This document shows, piece after piece, positions 10,665 to 22,340 of a stretch of 64,000 nucleotides of DNA (its first letter is position 1; the number at the start of each line of letters is the position of its first letter). The stretch lies in the NCBI RefSeq assembly GCF_027943255.1, contig NC_072892.1, forward strand, positions 21,785,792 to 21,849,791, read 5' to 3'. The DNA is from Anastrepha obliqua (Eukaryota; Arthropoda; Insecta; Diptera; Tephritidae). Made by a program: the position numbers and the translations under genes. The notes under the pieces are model-generated. The model did not search any database and was not told the DNA's origin. It saw only the letters and a list, made by a program, of their open reading frames with translations.

Positions 10665-13009
10665 CACATATGACACATCTGGTGTAATTCATCAATGGCG
10701 TGAAACGGTTAATACGAACGTAACTAGCCACTGTTGGTCGTCGTCCTCGAATCCAAAGCCTCTTCTTGCTTTTTTCATCTGTTTGGTTCTTTTACTTCCG
10801 TGCGCAATTTGTTTAATGTTGTGATGTAACTCCTATTATTTTGAACACAACTGTTCAACACAAGCGAACCAAACTAAGAAACCAAAGAAGGATTTATTCA
10901 CTGCGCAAACCCATTTAATTTACTATAACATTCAACATTACTTAATAACCAAGCACTCAAACAATGGCGTAGGCCAAAAGGGCGAAATGAAAATTCACCT
11001 GAGTTGTTGTTGCAGCCATAAAGGAAATGCTTAAGCACATTTACAAATTATTTCCGTGAAACTACCGTAAGATTATGCTTAATAATGGAAACACTTAATA
11101 AATATGTTAAAAATCCACTGGAAGGCGTACGAATTCACACCAAAACACGCCCAACTACTCGAGTTGTATGAACCAACAGAAGCACATTAACACGCAACAC
11201 GCCCAGCAAAAACAAAAACAAAAACAATGAACGGAAAGAATACATAAAAATAGTAGATGTAACTAATAAACAAACAAATAAATTGTGGTAAGTGCTCGGT
11301 AATAGTGTGGCAGGGCTGCTTATAAAACTTACGCATTCACGCCATACAAAAACCTGTTGAAAGGATAGGGAAATGGCGCAAAAAACAGGAGAATAGTAGC
11401 AAAGGCCAAAGTAAACCTCACTGGGGGCTGGAAGGCAATGGTGGTGAAGCGTAAAGATGTGGAAACAACCGAATGAAATGAACAAAAATATATTTAGTTA
11501 CATGTTTACACACATACACACATACATACGTTACAAATATGTATGCCAGTGTGTATGCGCAGAGATAAATGTCCACGAAGGATAGAAGTGTTAGTTTAAG
11601 GGATAAAAAGCAAAGCCAAAACTGCTTTTGCTCCGAAATCAGAACAAATAAACCAGTCAACATGCACACATACAAACATACATATGAATGAATGCAGTGG
11701 CAAATACAATATTTTGCTGAAAGAACTAATCAAAATGGTTATTGCAGACATACAAGGCTGACAGCAGGATAACATCCTAATGGACAGACCAAACGAGTAG
11801 AACCAAATGTAAAAAGTAAGGAAAGAAAGAATCACTGCACTTTAGGAAATTGAAGAGACAACAAATAATGCGCCATAGAAAAGTGAGCGGCTAAGATACC
11901 AGTCGCAACAAAATGAAAGAAATATTGGCGACACGAAGCGGCGGAAATGGCAGAATGAAAGGAAAGGATGGCGAATGGCGGATGGCGGATGACAAGGGGT
12001 GAAGGTGCAGATAAACGGACAATGTGCATAGTGCGACTAAGGAGCCACCAGAAATGTGGCTCGTAACAATATAGCCAACAACAATACAACAAATGCAATG
12101 ACATAGCAACATGTGAACACATTTAACATTTCAACTTGTATACACTGGGAATAAATTGCGAGCAGAACAATGGAATGTGCCGAAGGATCGTAGGACCAGC
12201 AGACGCTCAAGAATGCGGGCATTAGACACACAAGTAGTGATGATTATTAAGTGGGATTGGCGCAGTAGGTGAGAAGAGCGGGGGAGTGAATATATGGCAG
12301 TAGTTGAAGTGAGCTTAGAAGCTATTGAAAGATGAGAAAAATGGGCAGGAACCAGTAGATAAAAAAAAAATAAAAACAAAAATCATAAAGAGTATAAAAA
12401 ATAAGAAAAAAATCAAGAGTATGAAAAAATAACAAAAAAATATATAAAAACTATATACAAAAAAATTGTAAGAACGCGACATGAAAAGCACTAAGGAACA
12501 TTGACAAGCACAAGTAGATAAAAAGGAGAGTAGGAAAAAATGCCGGGTAAAGATAAAATAAAATTCGAGTGCGTAGCATAACAAGTAAAGGGCGGAGAGT
12601 AGTTTTTTGTGTTCTAAAGAGAAACAGCAAAAAACTAGAGAATTTCTCCATCAATGAAGAACTACATATTGCGGAAAAGCAAACAAATAAAAACGTGCAA
12701 AACAAATATTTATAGAACAAGCATGCGGGAAATCAAAACTTAGTAAAGTGAAAAGTGAAAAATGAGAAATGAAAAATTACGGCAGATATATGTACTTTTA
12801 CCCGTATTTTTTCAACGGGATATTCATGTGATGAAATAGGAAGCAAGGCGGTTGTAATAAAATGAGGGAAAGTCGTGCAAGAATGACAAAAAAAAAGGCA
12901 CAAAATTGTTAAGAAACACAAAAATCAATTTAAAGAAGAAAGAAATTAAAAAAAAAATGCCAATGATTATACAGAGTAGTGCAACTATGCTTTATACATA
13001 TGTATATAT
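10665..13009. other. Non-coding, AT/purine-rich stretch
   Basis: No gene seen. The minus strand has many overlapping open frames of 60-116 codons between 11135 and 12920, but they are hydrophobic low-complexity translations of A/G-rich sequence and carry no domain. Poly-A-rich runs lie at 12361-12460 and 12886-12957. Confidence 0.5.
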
Positions 13010-13232
13010 TAGGCCGGATCGATTTGTGGGGAGGCAAAAAAATCACCCATTGCTCTGTGAAAATCATATTCTAGGGATCAAAATAAGAAACTTTGCCGAA
13101 GGAACCATACCTCTAAAACGAATTCTGATGTCCCCCAATTTGGGTGGAACTTTTTAGTTTCTTTTCTCATGTAAAGGCCAAAAATGGTGATATTTTTAAA
13201 TGATTGTATGGGGAACCCCCCAGGGGGGGGTT
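13010..13232. repeat. Possible interspersed repeat, family not identified
   Basis: Starts at 'aggccggatcgattt' and runs through 'ccccccagggggggg' near 13218. The block resembles repetitive sequence I have seen in other insect genomes, but that is memory only. One frame (13010-13157) is open, with no recognised domain. It adjoins the truncated end of the mariner that follows. Confidence 0.3.
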
Positions 13233-13249
13233 GAAATGAAAAATGAAAA

Positions 13250-13764
13250 AAAATCGAATGGCATGAGCCAATCGATATACATATCTAGGTCCTCAGCAAC
13301 TTCTCTAACGGTGATTCGACGATTGGCCAATACCATTTTCTTCACTTCATCAATTTTTTCGTCTGTTTGTTGAAGTTCTCGGGCGTCCGGCACGCTTTTC
13401 GTCGTTCAAATCTTCTCGGCCTTCTAACAACATTTTGTGCCACCGATAAACGTTGCTTTGGTCCAAAGTAGCTTATCCGTAGGACACAGCATTCGGAATG
13501 CATCCGCGCACTTAATTTCGTTTTTCACAAAAACATTGAAACAGATTCTTTGATCCATCTTTTTGAATAGGTACAAATCGAAGGCGAGCCGAAACATATG
13601 CAAGCAAAGCAGCTGTCAACAATTAACTGAACATTCAAAATGGCCGAACTCGTCGGCATGAGTGAGAGACATGAGTACCAACATATCGCCACAAAAAATT
13701 TGAAATTCGATTATACGTAACCTGCGAAAATTCAAAATTCGCGATACTTTTTGAACACACCTCG
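13250..13764 (-). mobile_element. Mariner 5' half with terminal repeat (truncated)
   Basis: Minus-strand element whose outer end is at 13764, reading inward CGAGGTGTGTTCAAAAAGTA, a terminal repeat typical of insect mariners, next to a TA at 13765-13766. A short 5' UTR leads to the transposase N terminus (DQRICFNVFVKNEIKCADAF...) with stops, then DARELQQTDEKIDEVKKMVL and ANRRITVREVAEDLD, the second HTH motif. Homology stops near 13250. The whole catalytic domain and the other terminal repeat are missing. Confidence 0.8.
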
Positions 13765-13842
13765 TATATATATATTGCCATAATGGATGTTTGACGAAAC
13801 TCCACCGCCTATTTTTGCTGTGCTTTTTTCATATTTTTCCAG

Positions 13843-14073
13843 AAATGGAGGGCCCTAAAGTTTTGTGCCGCCTCCAAACGGCAAATAGCTTTTATGATAA
13901 GCCTTTTGATGGAGCAAATATACCCGAAGGTTTGTTATTGTTTGCCGAGGAGCTATTTAAAAAAAAACGTTTTCTACCATTTGGTGCTCCGTGCCCGGAG
14001 TTTCGAACCTGTGAATTTCCGAATGGTAGTTAAACACCAACCCATTCGGCTTCGGTGGCCGCTGCAACTACAG
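13843..14073 (-). mobile_element. tRNA-derived SINE (copy 1)
   Basis: Read on the minus strand, the head has a pol III A-box-like CCGAATGGGTTGGTG (14035-14049 on the plus strand as its complement) and a B box AGGTTCGAAACTCC (about 13998-14010), about 25 bp apart. The body then runs to 'cctccatttctgg' near 13845. The same body is found at 58770-59030 in plus orientation. tRNA-related SINEs of this layout are common in tephritids, which is prior knowledge. Several single-base changes mark it as old. Confidence 0.7.
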
Positions 14074-14074
14074 G

Positions 14075-15160
14075 TAGGTAGGTGAAATGGCTGAAGTACC
14101 AATCAGGCACTCCACAAGTAGCACTAAGGCGCCGTTTTGATGCCATTAAAAGACCTCCGACAGCCAGTTACCTATCGCCAGCCGGATCTGTTGATATAAT
14201 GGAGAAGTTTGATGGAATTTATGTTGGTGCACTGCCCCAGGCTGTCGAGGAAAGATGCACCCAGTGTCCTTAATCGCCTGACTGCCTATCCCGAACATTT
14301 ACAGAAGAAGTGCCCAACAGGCTCCTGCTTTGAAAGGTTCCCACAGCTTCTGCAATGCGTGTCTGCAGATCGACGAATGACCGGTAAACACTGATACGAG
14401 TTTGGAAATTGAATGGCGAGGAGTCACCAGAATTATTTGCGCTGTCCGCCTATTGTACTGTGCCTGAAAGGTTTTAGCGCATGGATAGTAATGGAGCTCC
14501 ATCTGTCCTGCGTTTGTCTGAGGAATAATTTGTGTAATTCTCCTTTAACAACAGTCAGAAGGATGCCGATGACCGGATAGGAAGTCTCTCAGACCAATTC
14601 AGTTTACTTCAAGGCAATTTCATTTCCCTCTATTTTCCTATGTCCTGGAACCCAGATCAGAGAAATGTTACCTGCCCACTCAAACGATTTGATTTTCTCC
14701 TTACAGGAGTTGACTAGTTTGCAATTGCATCATGACGTTGTCATGTGGATTGACTATCGGAAACTATGCTTGCAACAAATTTATCAAACCTCAGTGGATG
14801 TGCAGATGTGGCTGCGAAAGATCCTCAAGTTCTTTTCTACCAGACTTTCGAGCAGCAATAAATGTTGCCTCTGATGACGTAGATCTTTCACTTACTTAGC
14901 GAACAATCTAAAGTGTGGTGAGGCCTTTTGAATTGCTCTATGGTAATCGAATTGGACCCGAATCTGATTATAGAAGCTTTGACAGAATGAGTTTGTAATC
15001 GGCGAAGGTAGCAACCGACTAGTAATTTTAGGCAGGCGTGTCTCTTTTGGCACCCCTGTAGAGTCTGTAAAAACTGCCTGATCTACAAAGCTTTTAAAGG
15101 GCTTCAGTTTTGGTCCAACATTCACACAAAATATTTTGAGACATTTCACTGACCTTCAGA
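14075..15160 (-). pseudogene. RNase H-type LINE ORF2 C-terminus, heavily decayed
   Basis: Minus strand, with its 3' end at the 'ctacctacctg' tail near 14075-14083, the same tail as the LINE at 46340-46353. Upstream are KLVSVFTGHSSICRHA (the conserved TGH block) and, in another frame, CRSCG...EPVGHFFCKC, the CCHC-type knuckle. Further up at about 15070, VFTDSTG resembles the first RNase H motif (TDGS). Many frameshifts and stops. Between 14520 and 14900 I can assign little. The SINE sits directly next to its 3' end. Confidence 0.6.
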
Positions 15161-15329
15161 GATGGTCTTCATTTTGATTTCAGTATACAAGTTCATACCA
15201 GCGACTGCGGCAATTGCAGGTATTGTCCAGTGAGGTGACCTAAACTCAACCTTGTGTCACAGCTATGCAATCGGCTGGCGCTTAAGAGTTATCCAAAAAA
15301 CTTTTGCCTTACCCAACTTCCAGTATACC

Positions 15330-15615
15330 CAATCCTCTAAAGCGTACTCCAGGTATGGCCAGAAAATGACCTGCTGCACAAGGCCATTAACTCTAGTGAT
15401 CCCAAATACCTCGCCGAACGAATTCAATTTACTATATCGTCACGATCAATTAACCTGTTTCGGAAGAAATACACTTATCTTGTATCTGAACGTCATTTCT
15501 TCGCCTTTGCTGTTCGTTTTTGGAACGCTCTACCGCAAAAGATCAAGACCAAAATGAACTTACATGTTTTTTTGCCCACTAAATTGCTAATATGCATGAG
15601 TGCTAATGCTTCCTT
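15330..15615 (+). pseudogene. LINE 3' coding end (AVRFWNALP block)
   Basis: In the plus frame ending at a TAA near 15617 the sequence reads LFRKKYTYLVSERHFFAFAV then RFWNALPQKIKTKMNLHVFL. This is the conserved C-terminal signature 'F..R.VRFWNALP..I' of several non-LTR retrotransposon polyproteins (CR1/Jockey-like). The upstream part is out of frame and unclear. A terminal A-rich tail with 'aataaataaaaaaaataaaa' lies at about 15775-15800. Confidence 0.5.
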
Positions 15616-15617
15616 CT

Positions 15618-17269
15618 AATGCTTCCTTGTTCTCCTCCTCCTATATCTACTTTTTGCATCCCACTATTTCTTCTTCTCCAATCCTTTTCTCTAGAATAGC
15701 TCTATTTTTAAATATATTTTTGCTTTTAGAATTACGCTCAAACACTGTAAAATAATTAATGGTTATTTGTTTGATTAATAAATAAAAAAAATAAAAGTAA
15801 ATAACTCGCCATAGAATCACAGCGTTTTCCCTTACCAGAAGGTTCTCTACTTCTTCTTCTTTTTTAACTCTATTTAGGTTTTTTTCCAGTTTTATAACAG
15901 CGTTGGATTAAAAATAAAAAGTATACATTATTTACATGGGTATATATTTTCTAGTCCGATCGTGAGCCGGCAGTCCAGCACTCATGTCATCTTCTTGAGA
16001 GTCCATCTGGCGGTCTCTCTAGCATTGCTGCTTTCACAGGTTGCCTGTCAGCCATTCTTTTGGCATGCCGATTCCACTCTTTTCGGCGTTGTTGGTTCTA
16101 CTTAGCTAGATCTTCGAATACGCATATGCGACTTATCTCTTCGTTTCGCTGGTGATCGAGTCTGGTGTATCCTTATATAGAGTTTGCATCTCTGTAGTGT
16201 AGACAACCAGAAGCTGTCAGCTTAAAATACTGTGGGCAATACACTCACAGCAGACAGATTGTATTATCAACCAGATTTTACTAACTATTATAATTTATTC
16301 TTTTGCTTTTGTAATAGCCTGTAATGATTTACATACATTTCTTAGATTAAGTGAAAAAAATAATAATAAATAAAAACTATATGTCCACCCTCATACACAG
16401 TTGGGTATCGATACATTTTTCTAGGTCACTTCTCTAACCTCGTCTGACTGGGAAACAGACGATGAATTTCCTGTCAGAGCAAGTGGCAACCGTAAATGAA
16501 GGAAAATGCCGCAAACTAGAGCAAAAAGGCAAATACATCACAGAACAAAACTTCAATATGTATTACTGGCTGGCAGACAGAGATAATAGGAAAACACGTT
16601 GTTGGCAATTTCCGCCGCAGAACAACCGAATTCACATAAATTACGTTTGATACGATTTGATATATCATATATGTATATGTGCACACTTATATGTATAAAC
16701 CCTCTTTGTACTTGCCAATTTCATCAGTGCACAACCGGTAGGGAAATGCGAACAATATTTAAGCAGAATGACAAAAGTTTGACTACTTATAGTATCAGCA
16801 GCGAAATCTTTGGTAATCGTGTGGATCGAGAAAAATGCAGAAGTATATCTGCTGCAGAATCTGACAATTGCTTGGACTAGTCCTGTTTCAAAATGATTCA
16901 GTTATGCACCAAGCCTCAAGCATGAATATACAAGTATATATATACACCTAGGCATCTAAATGTATATTCCCGTATAGGGCAATAGATGTCTCAGAAGAAA
17001 TGTTGCAGCTTATATTTAAATACGATGAACAACCATAACACTGAGCACTCACAAAAGCAGAAATCAAACCAGAGTGGCACAGGGCGTATGAGCAACTTGA
17101 TTACATACTGACACATACATACACTGGCGAGCAATACCGACGCATGGTGTAAAAAATATCTTCTCAACAGCTGGTGTCTTTTCCATATGCTAAATAATTG
17201 AACTTTTTATATAGCCATATTGTTTAAGTATGCGGATTAAGTATTTGTGAATTCTGAAAGATAACTGAG
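15618..17269. other. Non-coding stretch, weak retroelement traces
   Basis: AT-rich. Part of 15950-16260 is GC-richer and could be a decayed retroelement on the minus strand, but no motif is clear enough to name. No gene is supported between 16260 and 17270. Confidence 0.35.
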
Positions 17270-17565
17270 TTACGGTTGTGTTAACCGCTTCATGATGATG
17301 AAGTTCGTCAGGCGGCTAATATTAAAGACTGCTGTATCAGCATGCATAACAAAGAAACGAGAGCCAAATTGCCTAAAGCTTAGCCCTGTGAGAGCAGGGG
17401 AGCTAAAGAGAAGCTGCTGAGATAATTCCACCTCCCCTTTCCATACAGCGCGTCCAAATATGCTGAGTCTTACAGTATGCATGTCTCGCGGATAATGCCT
17501 TGTGAGAACACCCACAAAATTCAAGAGACACCTCCATGAAAATGGTCGCTAAACGATTCTCGCAA
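17270..17565 (-). pseudogene. LINE C-terminal tail fragment
   Basis: Minus frame 17270-17524: NFVGVLTRHYPRDMHTVRLS then LSFRQFGSRFFVMHADTAVF and NISRLTNFI. It corresponds to the TGH block and the end of the RNase H-type LINE C terminus, as in the copy at 60610-61410 (RHIDTHFFAMPADIADLNIN). The zinc-knuckle cysteines are lost. It abuts the BEL/Pao remnant upstream. Confidence 0.55.
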
Positions 17566-18200
17566 GATCTTGGATATTTAGGAATAAAATGCGACGGTTA
17601 GCATTCGATAGGCTGCTGGCTTTTCTTCTTTACCTCTCCAGATAATAAGCTGCAAGTCAGCGTCCTAGCGGCTGACCAGGATTTGGCGATAACATTTTCC
17701 TTTATCTGCCATAAACCCAACGCGATGTAGACGCCATTGTATAATTATTTGACTTAAATCGTTTAGAGAGATGATTTTTATGGTTTTCCGGGTTGAGTTG
17801 AAAACTGTACGCAATTTCGAGGTAGTGCTTGATTCATTGTGCACATCATGATGCGGAGTATACGAAACAGATTTCCGCTCCTCGTTTTCAACACTTTCTC
17901 CTTGTACCTAAAGCGAGGTACTCTGTCTTGAAAACCCTGGATAAGGGATTAGTTTAAGGGTCATTTCTTAGCCTAGCTGAGAATGAAAAAATTTATTTGC
18001 GTCAGCTTTCGGTACTAAAAATGTTGTAAGCCATTTCTGATTTGATGAACGAATTTTATACCGTCCTGAACTGGTTCGTTGTATAGTGATTTTACAAAAC
18101 TCTTGGCAAAGTAATGCGTCCTGTGTCATTTTAGATGCGGGCAGTGTATCATCAAACGTTGCTGTAGGACTGACAGTACTGTTGCTGGTCATCAAGTGGG
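17566..18200 (-). pseudogene. BEL/Pao LTR-retrotransposon pol fragment (start of reverse transcriptase)
   Basis: Minus strand. The clearest block reads SVSYTPHHDVHNESSTTSKL then RTVFNSTRKTIKIISLNDL, followed by RLHRVGFMADKGKCYRQILV and DADLQLIIWR. This is the diagnostic BEL/Pao order (LPHH.V.KESS.TTKLRVVFD, SLND, then V.F.ADI..MY.QI, then D...Q...WR). Upstream, DALLCQEFCKITIQRTSSGRYKI is the linker before the reverse transcriptase. Stops and frameshifts are frequent. No LTRs were recognised, so this is a piece of an element. Confidence 0.75.
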
Positions 18201-18249
18201 AAAGATCTTTCTATTCTGCTGATCTTTCTTAACCGGACCTCAGATCATG

Positions 18250-18522
18250 TGCCAACTCACCACGCGCCCCGCGCAGTACATAAGTAGTTTCTCACCAGGC
18301 AACTGGAAGATTTGGACTTCGCTGACGTTATTTGTCTGGTATCGCATAAGTAGACCGATATGCAAGCGACGCGGACAAACTAGTAACGCTGGCACGCAAA
18401 GTTGCAGTGGAAGTAAACGTCGCAAAAGCCAAGGCACCGACAAACAAGCCCACCAATAATAGCCACGTAATGATAGATGGCAAAGAAGTGGAGTTCGTTG
18501 CTAGCTTCTGTTATCCGGGCTG
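18250..18522 (+). pseudogene. RTE-like LINE reverse-transcriptase fragment (plus strand)
   Basis: Reads LEDLDFADVICLVSHK (the FADD catalytic box with its second aspartate changed to V), then after a frameshift DKLVTLARKVAVEVNVAKAK and VMIDGKEVEFVASFCYPGC. The same blocks occur on the opposite strand at 18975-19300 as LDFVDDICLLSHKLS and CPVEFVESFCYLGCI. The plus-strand homology stops near 18522, where the minus-strand copy begins, giving a tail-to-tail arrangement. Confidence 0.75.
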
Positions 18523-18539
18523 TGCTAAAGCTGCGCACG

Positions 18540-19850
18540 GCGGCATAGGGCCTCGAAGAGACTCTTTCATCGTACACGGTTTTGTGCTGTTGTTTTTACA
18601 ACATCCCATGAGATGTCGGCACCTGCTAGTTTGCGCAGCATCGACCTTCCCCATGTATTTTTGGTCGATCGCGACTTCTGCTCCCTTGCGGGTTCTAGTC
18701 CAGTGACATTCTTGTGATGCTATCCGGTAGTTTTCTCAATGTGTGACCTATCCATCGCCACTTTCTGCATTTGATTTGCCTAAGGATGGGTTTCTCGTTC
18801 GTTAATCTCCACAGTGCGTCGTTACTGATGGTGTTTGGCCAGGATATTCTGCAGATGATGCGGAGGCATTTGTTGATGAAGGATTGTGGCCTCTATGTGA
18901 TGGTGTCAGAGACTAGCCATGTTTCACTTTCGTAAAATAATACGGACTTCACCCATGAGCCGAATATTCGTAGTTTAGTGCGCCTGCATTCGCCCGAACG
19001 CCACCCTAGCTTTGTTTAGCCTGTAGTTAACATCTTTATCTGCTCCACCATCTGCCGTGATGATGCAACCGAGGTAGCAGAAGCTTTCCACGAACTCCAC
19101 CGGGCATCCGTCAACCAATATATGCCTTGCGTTATTGTGGCTAACTCTCATAGCCTTGGTCTTGGCGATGTTGACCTCCAGTCCGACAGTGCGTGCCAGC
19201 GCGACTTGTTTGTCCTCCTTTGCTTGCATGCCAGAGAGTTTGTGAGAGAGGAGGCAGATGTCATCGACGAAGTCCAGGTCCTCAAGATGTCTGGTGAAAC
19301 TCCATACGATGCCGTTTAGTGCAGGGCCAGTTGGCTCATGGCGTCATCAAGGACGATGGCGAAGAGAAGGGGCGACAGGGGACAACCTTGCCCTACGCCT
19401 GCGCTGGTAGTAAATGGATCGCTGATATCGCCTTTGTGAAGCACTGCCAGCTCGGAGTTCTCGTAGAGGGCTTTGATGAGGCGGATTATCTTGGCGGGAA
19501 CTCCCTTTCTACTTAGTGCCAGCCATATTGCGTCTCGTTTGATAGTATCGAATGCCTTCTTAAAGTCTACTAACAGCATGTAGAGCGTGGAGCGCCACTC
19601 AAATGATTTTTCTACTATAATCCGAAGTAGGTTGACTAGGTCAACACAGCTTCGGGGAGGACGAAAACCAGCTTACTCGTCTCTTGAGGAGCGTTCGATA
19701 TCTTTGAGCCTACTTTGTATGATTACGGCTACAATTTTGTAAATGATGTTAAGTAGGGTTATTCATCGTCAGTTGCCGCAATCAAGCAGGCCAACTTTTT
19801 TGGGCAGTTTCACTAAGATGCCTTTTGTACAGGACGGAGGCAGAAGAATC
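18540..19850 (-). pseudogene. RTE-like LINE ORF2, reverse transcriptase to C terminus
   Basis: Longest RTE remnant in the window. On the minus strand from about 19850: KGILVKLPKKVGLLDCGN*R; TLLNIIYKIVAVIIQSRLKD; AGFRPPRSCVDLVNLLRIIV; then MLLVDFKKAFDTIKRDAIW with VGQGCPLSPLLFAIVLDDAM; DLDFVDDICLLSHKL (catalytic box); VEFVESFCYLGCIITADGG; and the C-terminal IKCRKWRWIGHTLRKLPDSI, then NPQGSRSR. It ends in RVR.KSL.EALC near 18545. Point stops (GN*R where GNWR is expected; DE*AGFR) and several frameshifts make it non-functional. The 3' terminal segment recurs at 24965-25145 (minus) and 46606-46664 (plus). Confidence 0.85.
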
Positions 19851-21050
19851 CTTAAAATGTTCATTAAAAATTTGAAGACTTCATGGAATTTTGAAAGCTG
19901 TTCTACGAACTTCGCGTTGTATGGTTTTTGTTATGGTATGAGCCACGTTTCCATAAAAAAAGTAGTACTGAGTTTATAAATTTGCAATGGGGTGTAATTG
20001 AGAAACAATTGTCAGGGTTCAAATTAATGGTAGTTATGCTCAGTGGAACTTGAATTTTGATTTCTTAACCAAACATGTTTCTTGTTGATCCCAAATTAAT
20101 GAAAATTACGAAATTTCTTTTTCGTTTTGTTTTTGTGAGATGAACTTCAAATCGATTTAAGTGACACAAAATAGAGAAGTACCAATAAGATCATATAAGA
20201 AAAATATATAAAATCATTAGGACTTGGAAGAGAGAAGCTTTACTTAAGCGAGAAGTATGAGGCCCTGCTACAATATTGCACGCCAGTGTACACACATATA
20301 TGGGCATTTTTGTGTATATGTATTATAAGCGCATATACATATAATAATACGCTAGACAAAGTAAGAGCTCTTAAAGCAGAAATCGCGAGGCAGTAATCAA
20401 TTCAACGACAGTCTGCCGTATCGTTTAGTGGCCACTACTAAACGGGCGAAGATTCCAATGTAAAGAGCCCACTTTGCCTGTGATTTAACAGAAATGTCCT
20501 GTTTGTGTTTTGTGCTTTACGACAGCTGTGCTATCTTTATTGTTGATATGTTGCCTTTTCTTGCCTGATAATTTTTGCTATTTTATGCAGACTTTTGCAG
20601 TTGTTGCTGCTACGGCTGCTTCTGTTGTTTATGCTGCCATCGTTGGCATTATTCAAATTTATCGACGCGCATTTGCAGTTTATTGAATTGTATTGTATGT
20701 AAGTGCTTTGCTGATGTGAAACACTAACTGTCTATGTGTGTGTATGTGTGTGTGTGTATATATACAGACGTATGCGCTTAAGCACGTTTGGCTTTATTCT
20801 TATCCTCTTTGCTTAAGCAATAGGCACGACGGGAATCTTGTTTTAAGTATTTATGCTAATGTTAAATCTTATTTAATTTGGATTCTCCTTTCAGGCGCCA
20901 GCTTGTTTCACAGGGTGAGCCGACCTTATTTCCCCGAAACAGAATCTGCCGCTCAATATTTTAGTCATATAAAGATTTTATTGAATACTTTAAGATGGTT
21001 TAAAATACTTTATGCAACTGAAGGGACAATTTAAATCTGTACTGAGTCTC
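19851..21050. other. Non-coding stretch with one dispersed-repeat copy
   Basis: Contains a copy of the dispersed AT-rich motif at 19905-19940 ('cgttgtatggtttttgttat') and a (TG)n tract at 20731-20757. No coding signal. Confidence 0.45.
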
Positions 21051-21057
21051 GGGATAC

Positions 21058-21975
21058 AATGGCATTTCGAAAACGGGTGAGGCAGGCACATGCAAGAGTC
21101 TCAGGGAGTACATAGAACATCAAATTCAATCATAAGTGTTTCGTTGGGTTTCCTTTTTTTAAGAGTGCCAAGCGATTAACCGAATCGGCTGGTGGGAGAA
21201 AATGATCTTTGGACCTTTCCTTACACTAGAAACCGGTCTCAGTTCGCTGGCAACAGCGGTGCAGTCAACATCGCTCCGCGCGTGAAAGCTGTTTTAAAAG
21301 TGTGTTACTCGATCAAATTTGGCGTAAAGCTGAACGAACAGGATAATACTTTAGACAATTGTATCACAGGAGAAGAAATCTGGTGCTTTGAGTACGATCC
21401 TGAGGGCAAGAGAGAGAGAGTGCGGAGTGGCACACGAGCCAGTCGCCACGACCCAAGAAGGCGGGCATGTCGAAATCCAAGGTCAAAAACATGCTGAGCA
21501 TCTTTTTCGACTCCCGAGGCATCGTCCACAAGGAGTTTGTACCTCCAAGAAGCACTGTAAACGCGGCATTTTACAAAGAAGTGGTCATCAACAATTGGAC
21601 CCTTCATCATGACAATGCGCCGGCGCACACCGCCTTCCTCTGCACCTCTGCATTGGCCAAGATGGGGGTTCCGGTGCTTCCCCACCTTCCCTACATCCCA
21701 GACCTGTCCCCTCCGGAGTTCTTCTTGTTCCCGCCCCTGAAAAGAAAGCTGAAAGGGAGGCGTTTCGACTCCATCGAGGCGATCCAAACAACTGTGACAG
21801 CCGAATTGAACACGATTCCGGGGGATGAGTTTAAAAAAATGTTTCCTACAGTGGAAGGACCGCTACCAGCGGTGTATTGAAGCTCAAAGGTCCTATTTTG
21901 AAGAATATTAGTTGTATAAGCCAAAAGGTTTAATAAAACTGTTTAAAAAAAATAAAGCTCATTACTTTTCAATCA
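21058..21975 (+). pseudogene. Mariner-like transposase remnant with a DD34E-type third acid
   Basis: The N-terminal part (21058-21350) is degenerate. The catalytic half begins with CITGEEIWCFEYDPEGKRE (the GDETW block; D is E), then in another frame KSKVKNMLSIFFDSRGIVHK and EFVPPRSTVNAAFYKEVVIN. The second acid is in TLHHDNAPAHTAF, the third in PYIPDLSPPEFFLFPPLKRK, with glutamate instead of the usual mariner aspartate and 34 residues between. The frame then runs through RFDSIEAIQTTVTAELNTIP to a TGA at 21878-21880. A 3' region ends near 21975 in 'attacttttcaatcaaacc', resembling a mariner terminal repeat. A frameshift lies near 21465. Whether the E is ancestral or a point change is unknown. 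Confidence 0.8.
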
Positions 21976-22084
21976 AACCCTGTACAACAGGGACCGAATT
22001 CGCCTCCACTTCGATCAGTAGTCGATATCTTATGACAAAACTAAGAGGAATCAGGTCTACTGTCCATTTGATCGCCAGCTTGAC

Positions 22085-22340
22085 AGTCTTACTCCCTTGA
22101 GGCGCATATCGCCTCTTCAAAGCTTCTCCAACGTACGCGATTAGATGCTATTGCCTTGATATTGTCTCAGCTTGTTGTTATGGAAGATAAGTCATGCGGG
22201 AAGAACCTTTTCTGTATTCCTGAAGATTTCAATTTGGGGCCATTATTGTGATGCTGTGAGGTGGTTTTCTAAGAGTGTGGCCTACCCTATCCCTTAAGAG
22301 TTGAGCCACGCGATTTCTGTAGGATATGCAGAGATGAGGA
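22085..22340 (-). pseudogene. RTE-like LINE scrap (GHTLRK block)
   Basis: Minus strand: RDRVGHTLRKPPHSITIMAP then NLQEYRKGSSR, corresponding to the GHTLRK C-terminal block of the RTE-like element at 18540-19850, followed by a degraded remainder. Frameshifted. Confidence 0.5.

Noticed and set aside
11135..12921. Many overlapping minus-strand frames of 60-116 codons, some with hydrophobic segments
   Set aside because: Low-complexity translations of A/G-rich sequence, overlapping in several frames and with no conserved motif.
13998..14050. tRNA gene suggested by A- and B-box-like sequence
   Set aside because: No cloverleaf can be drawn and the same block recurs with a SINE body at 58770; called SINE.
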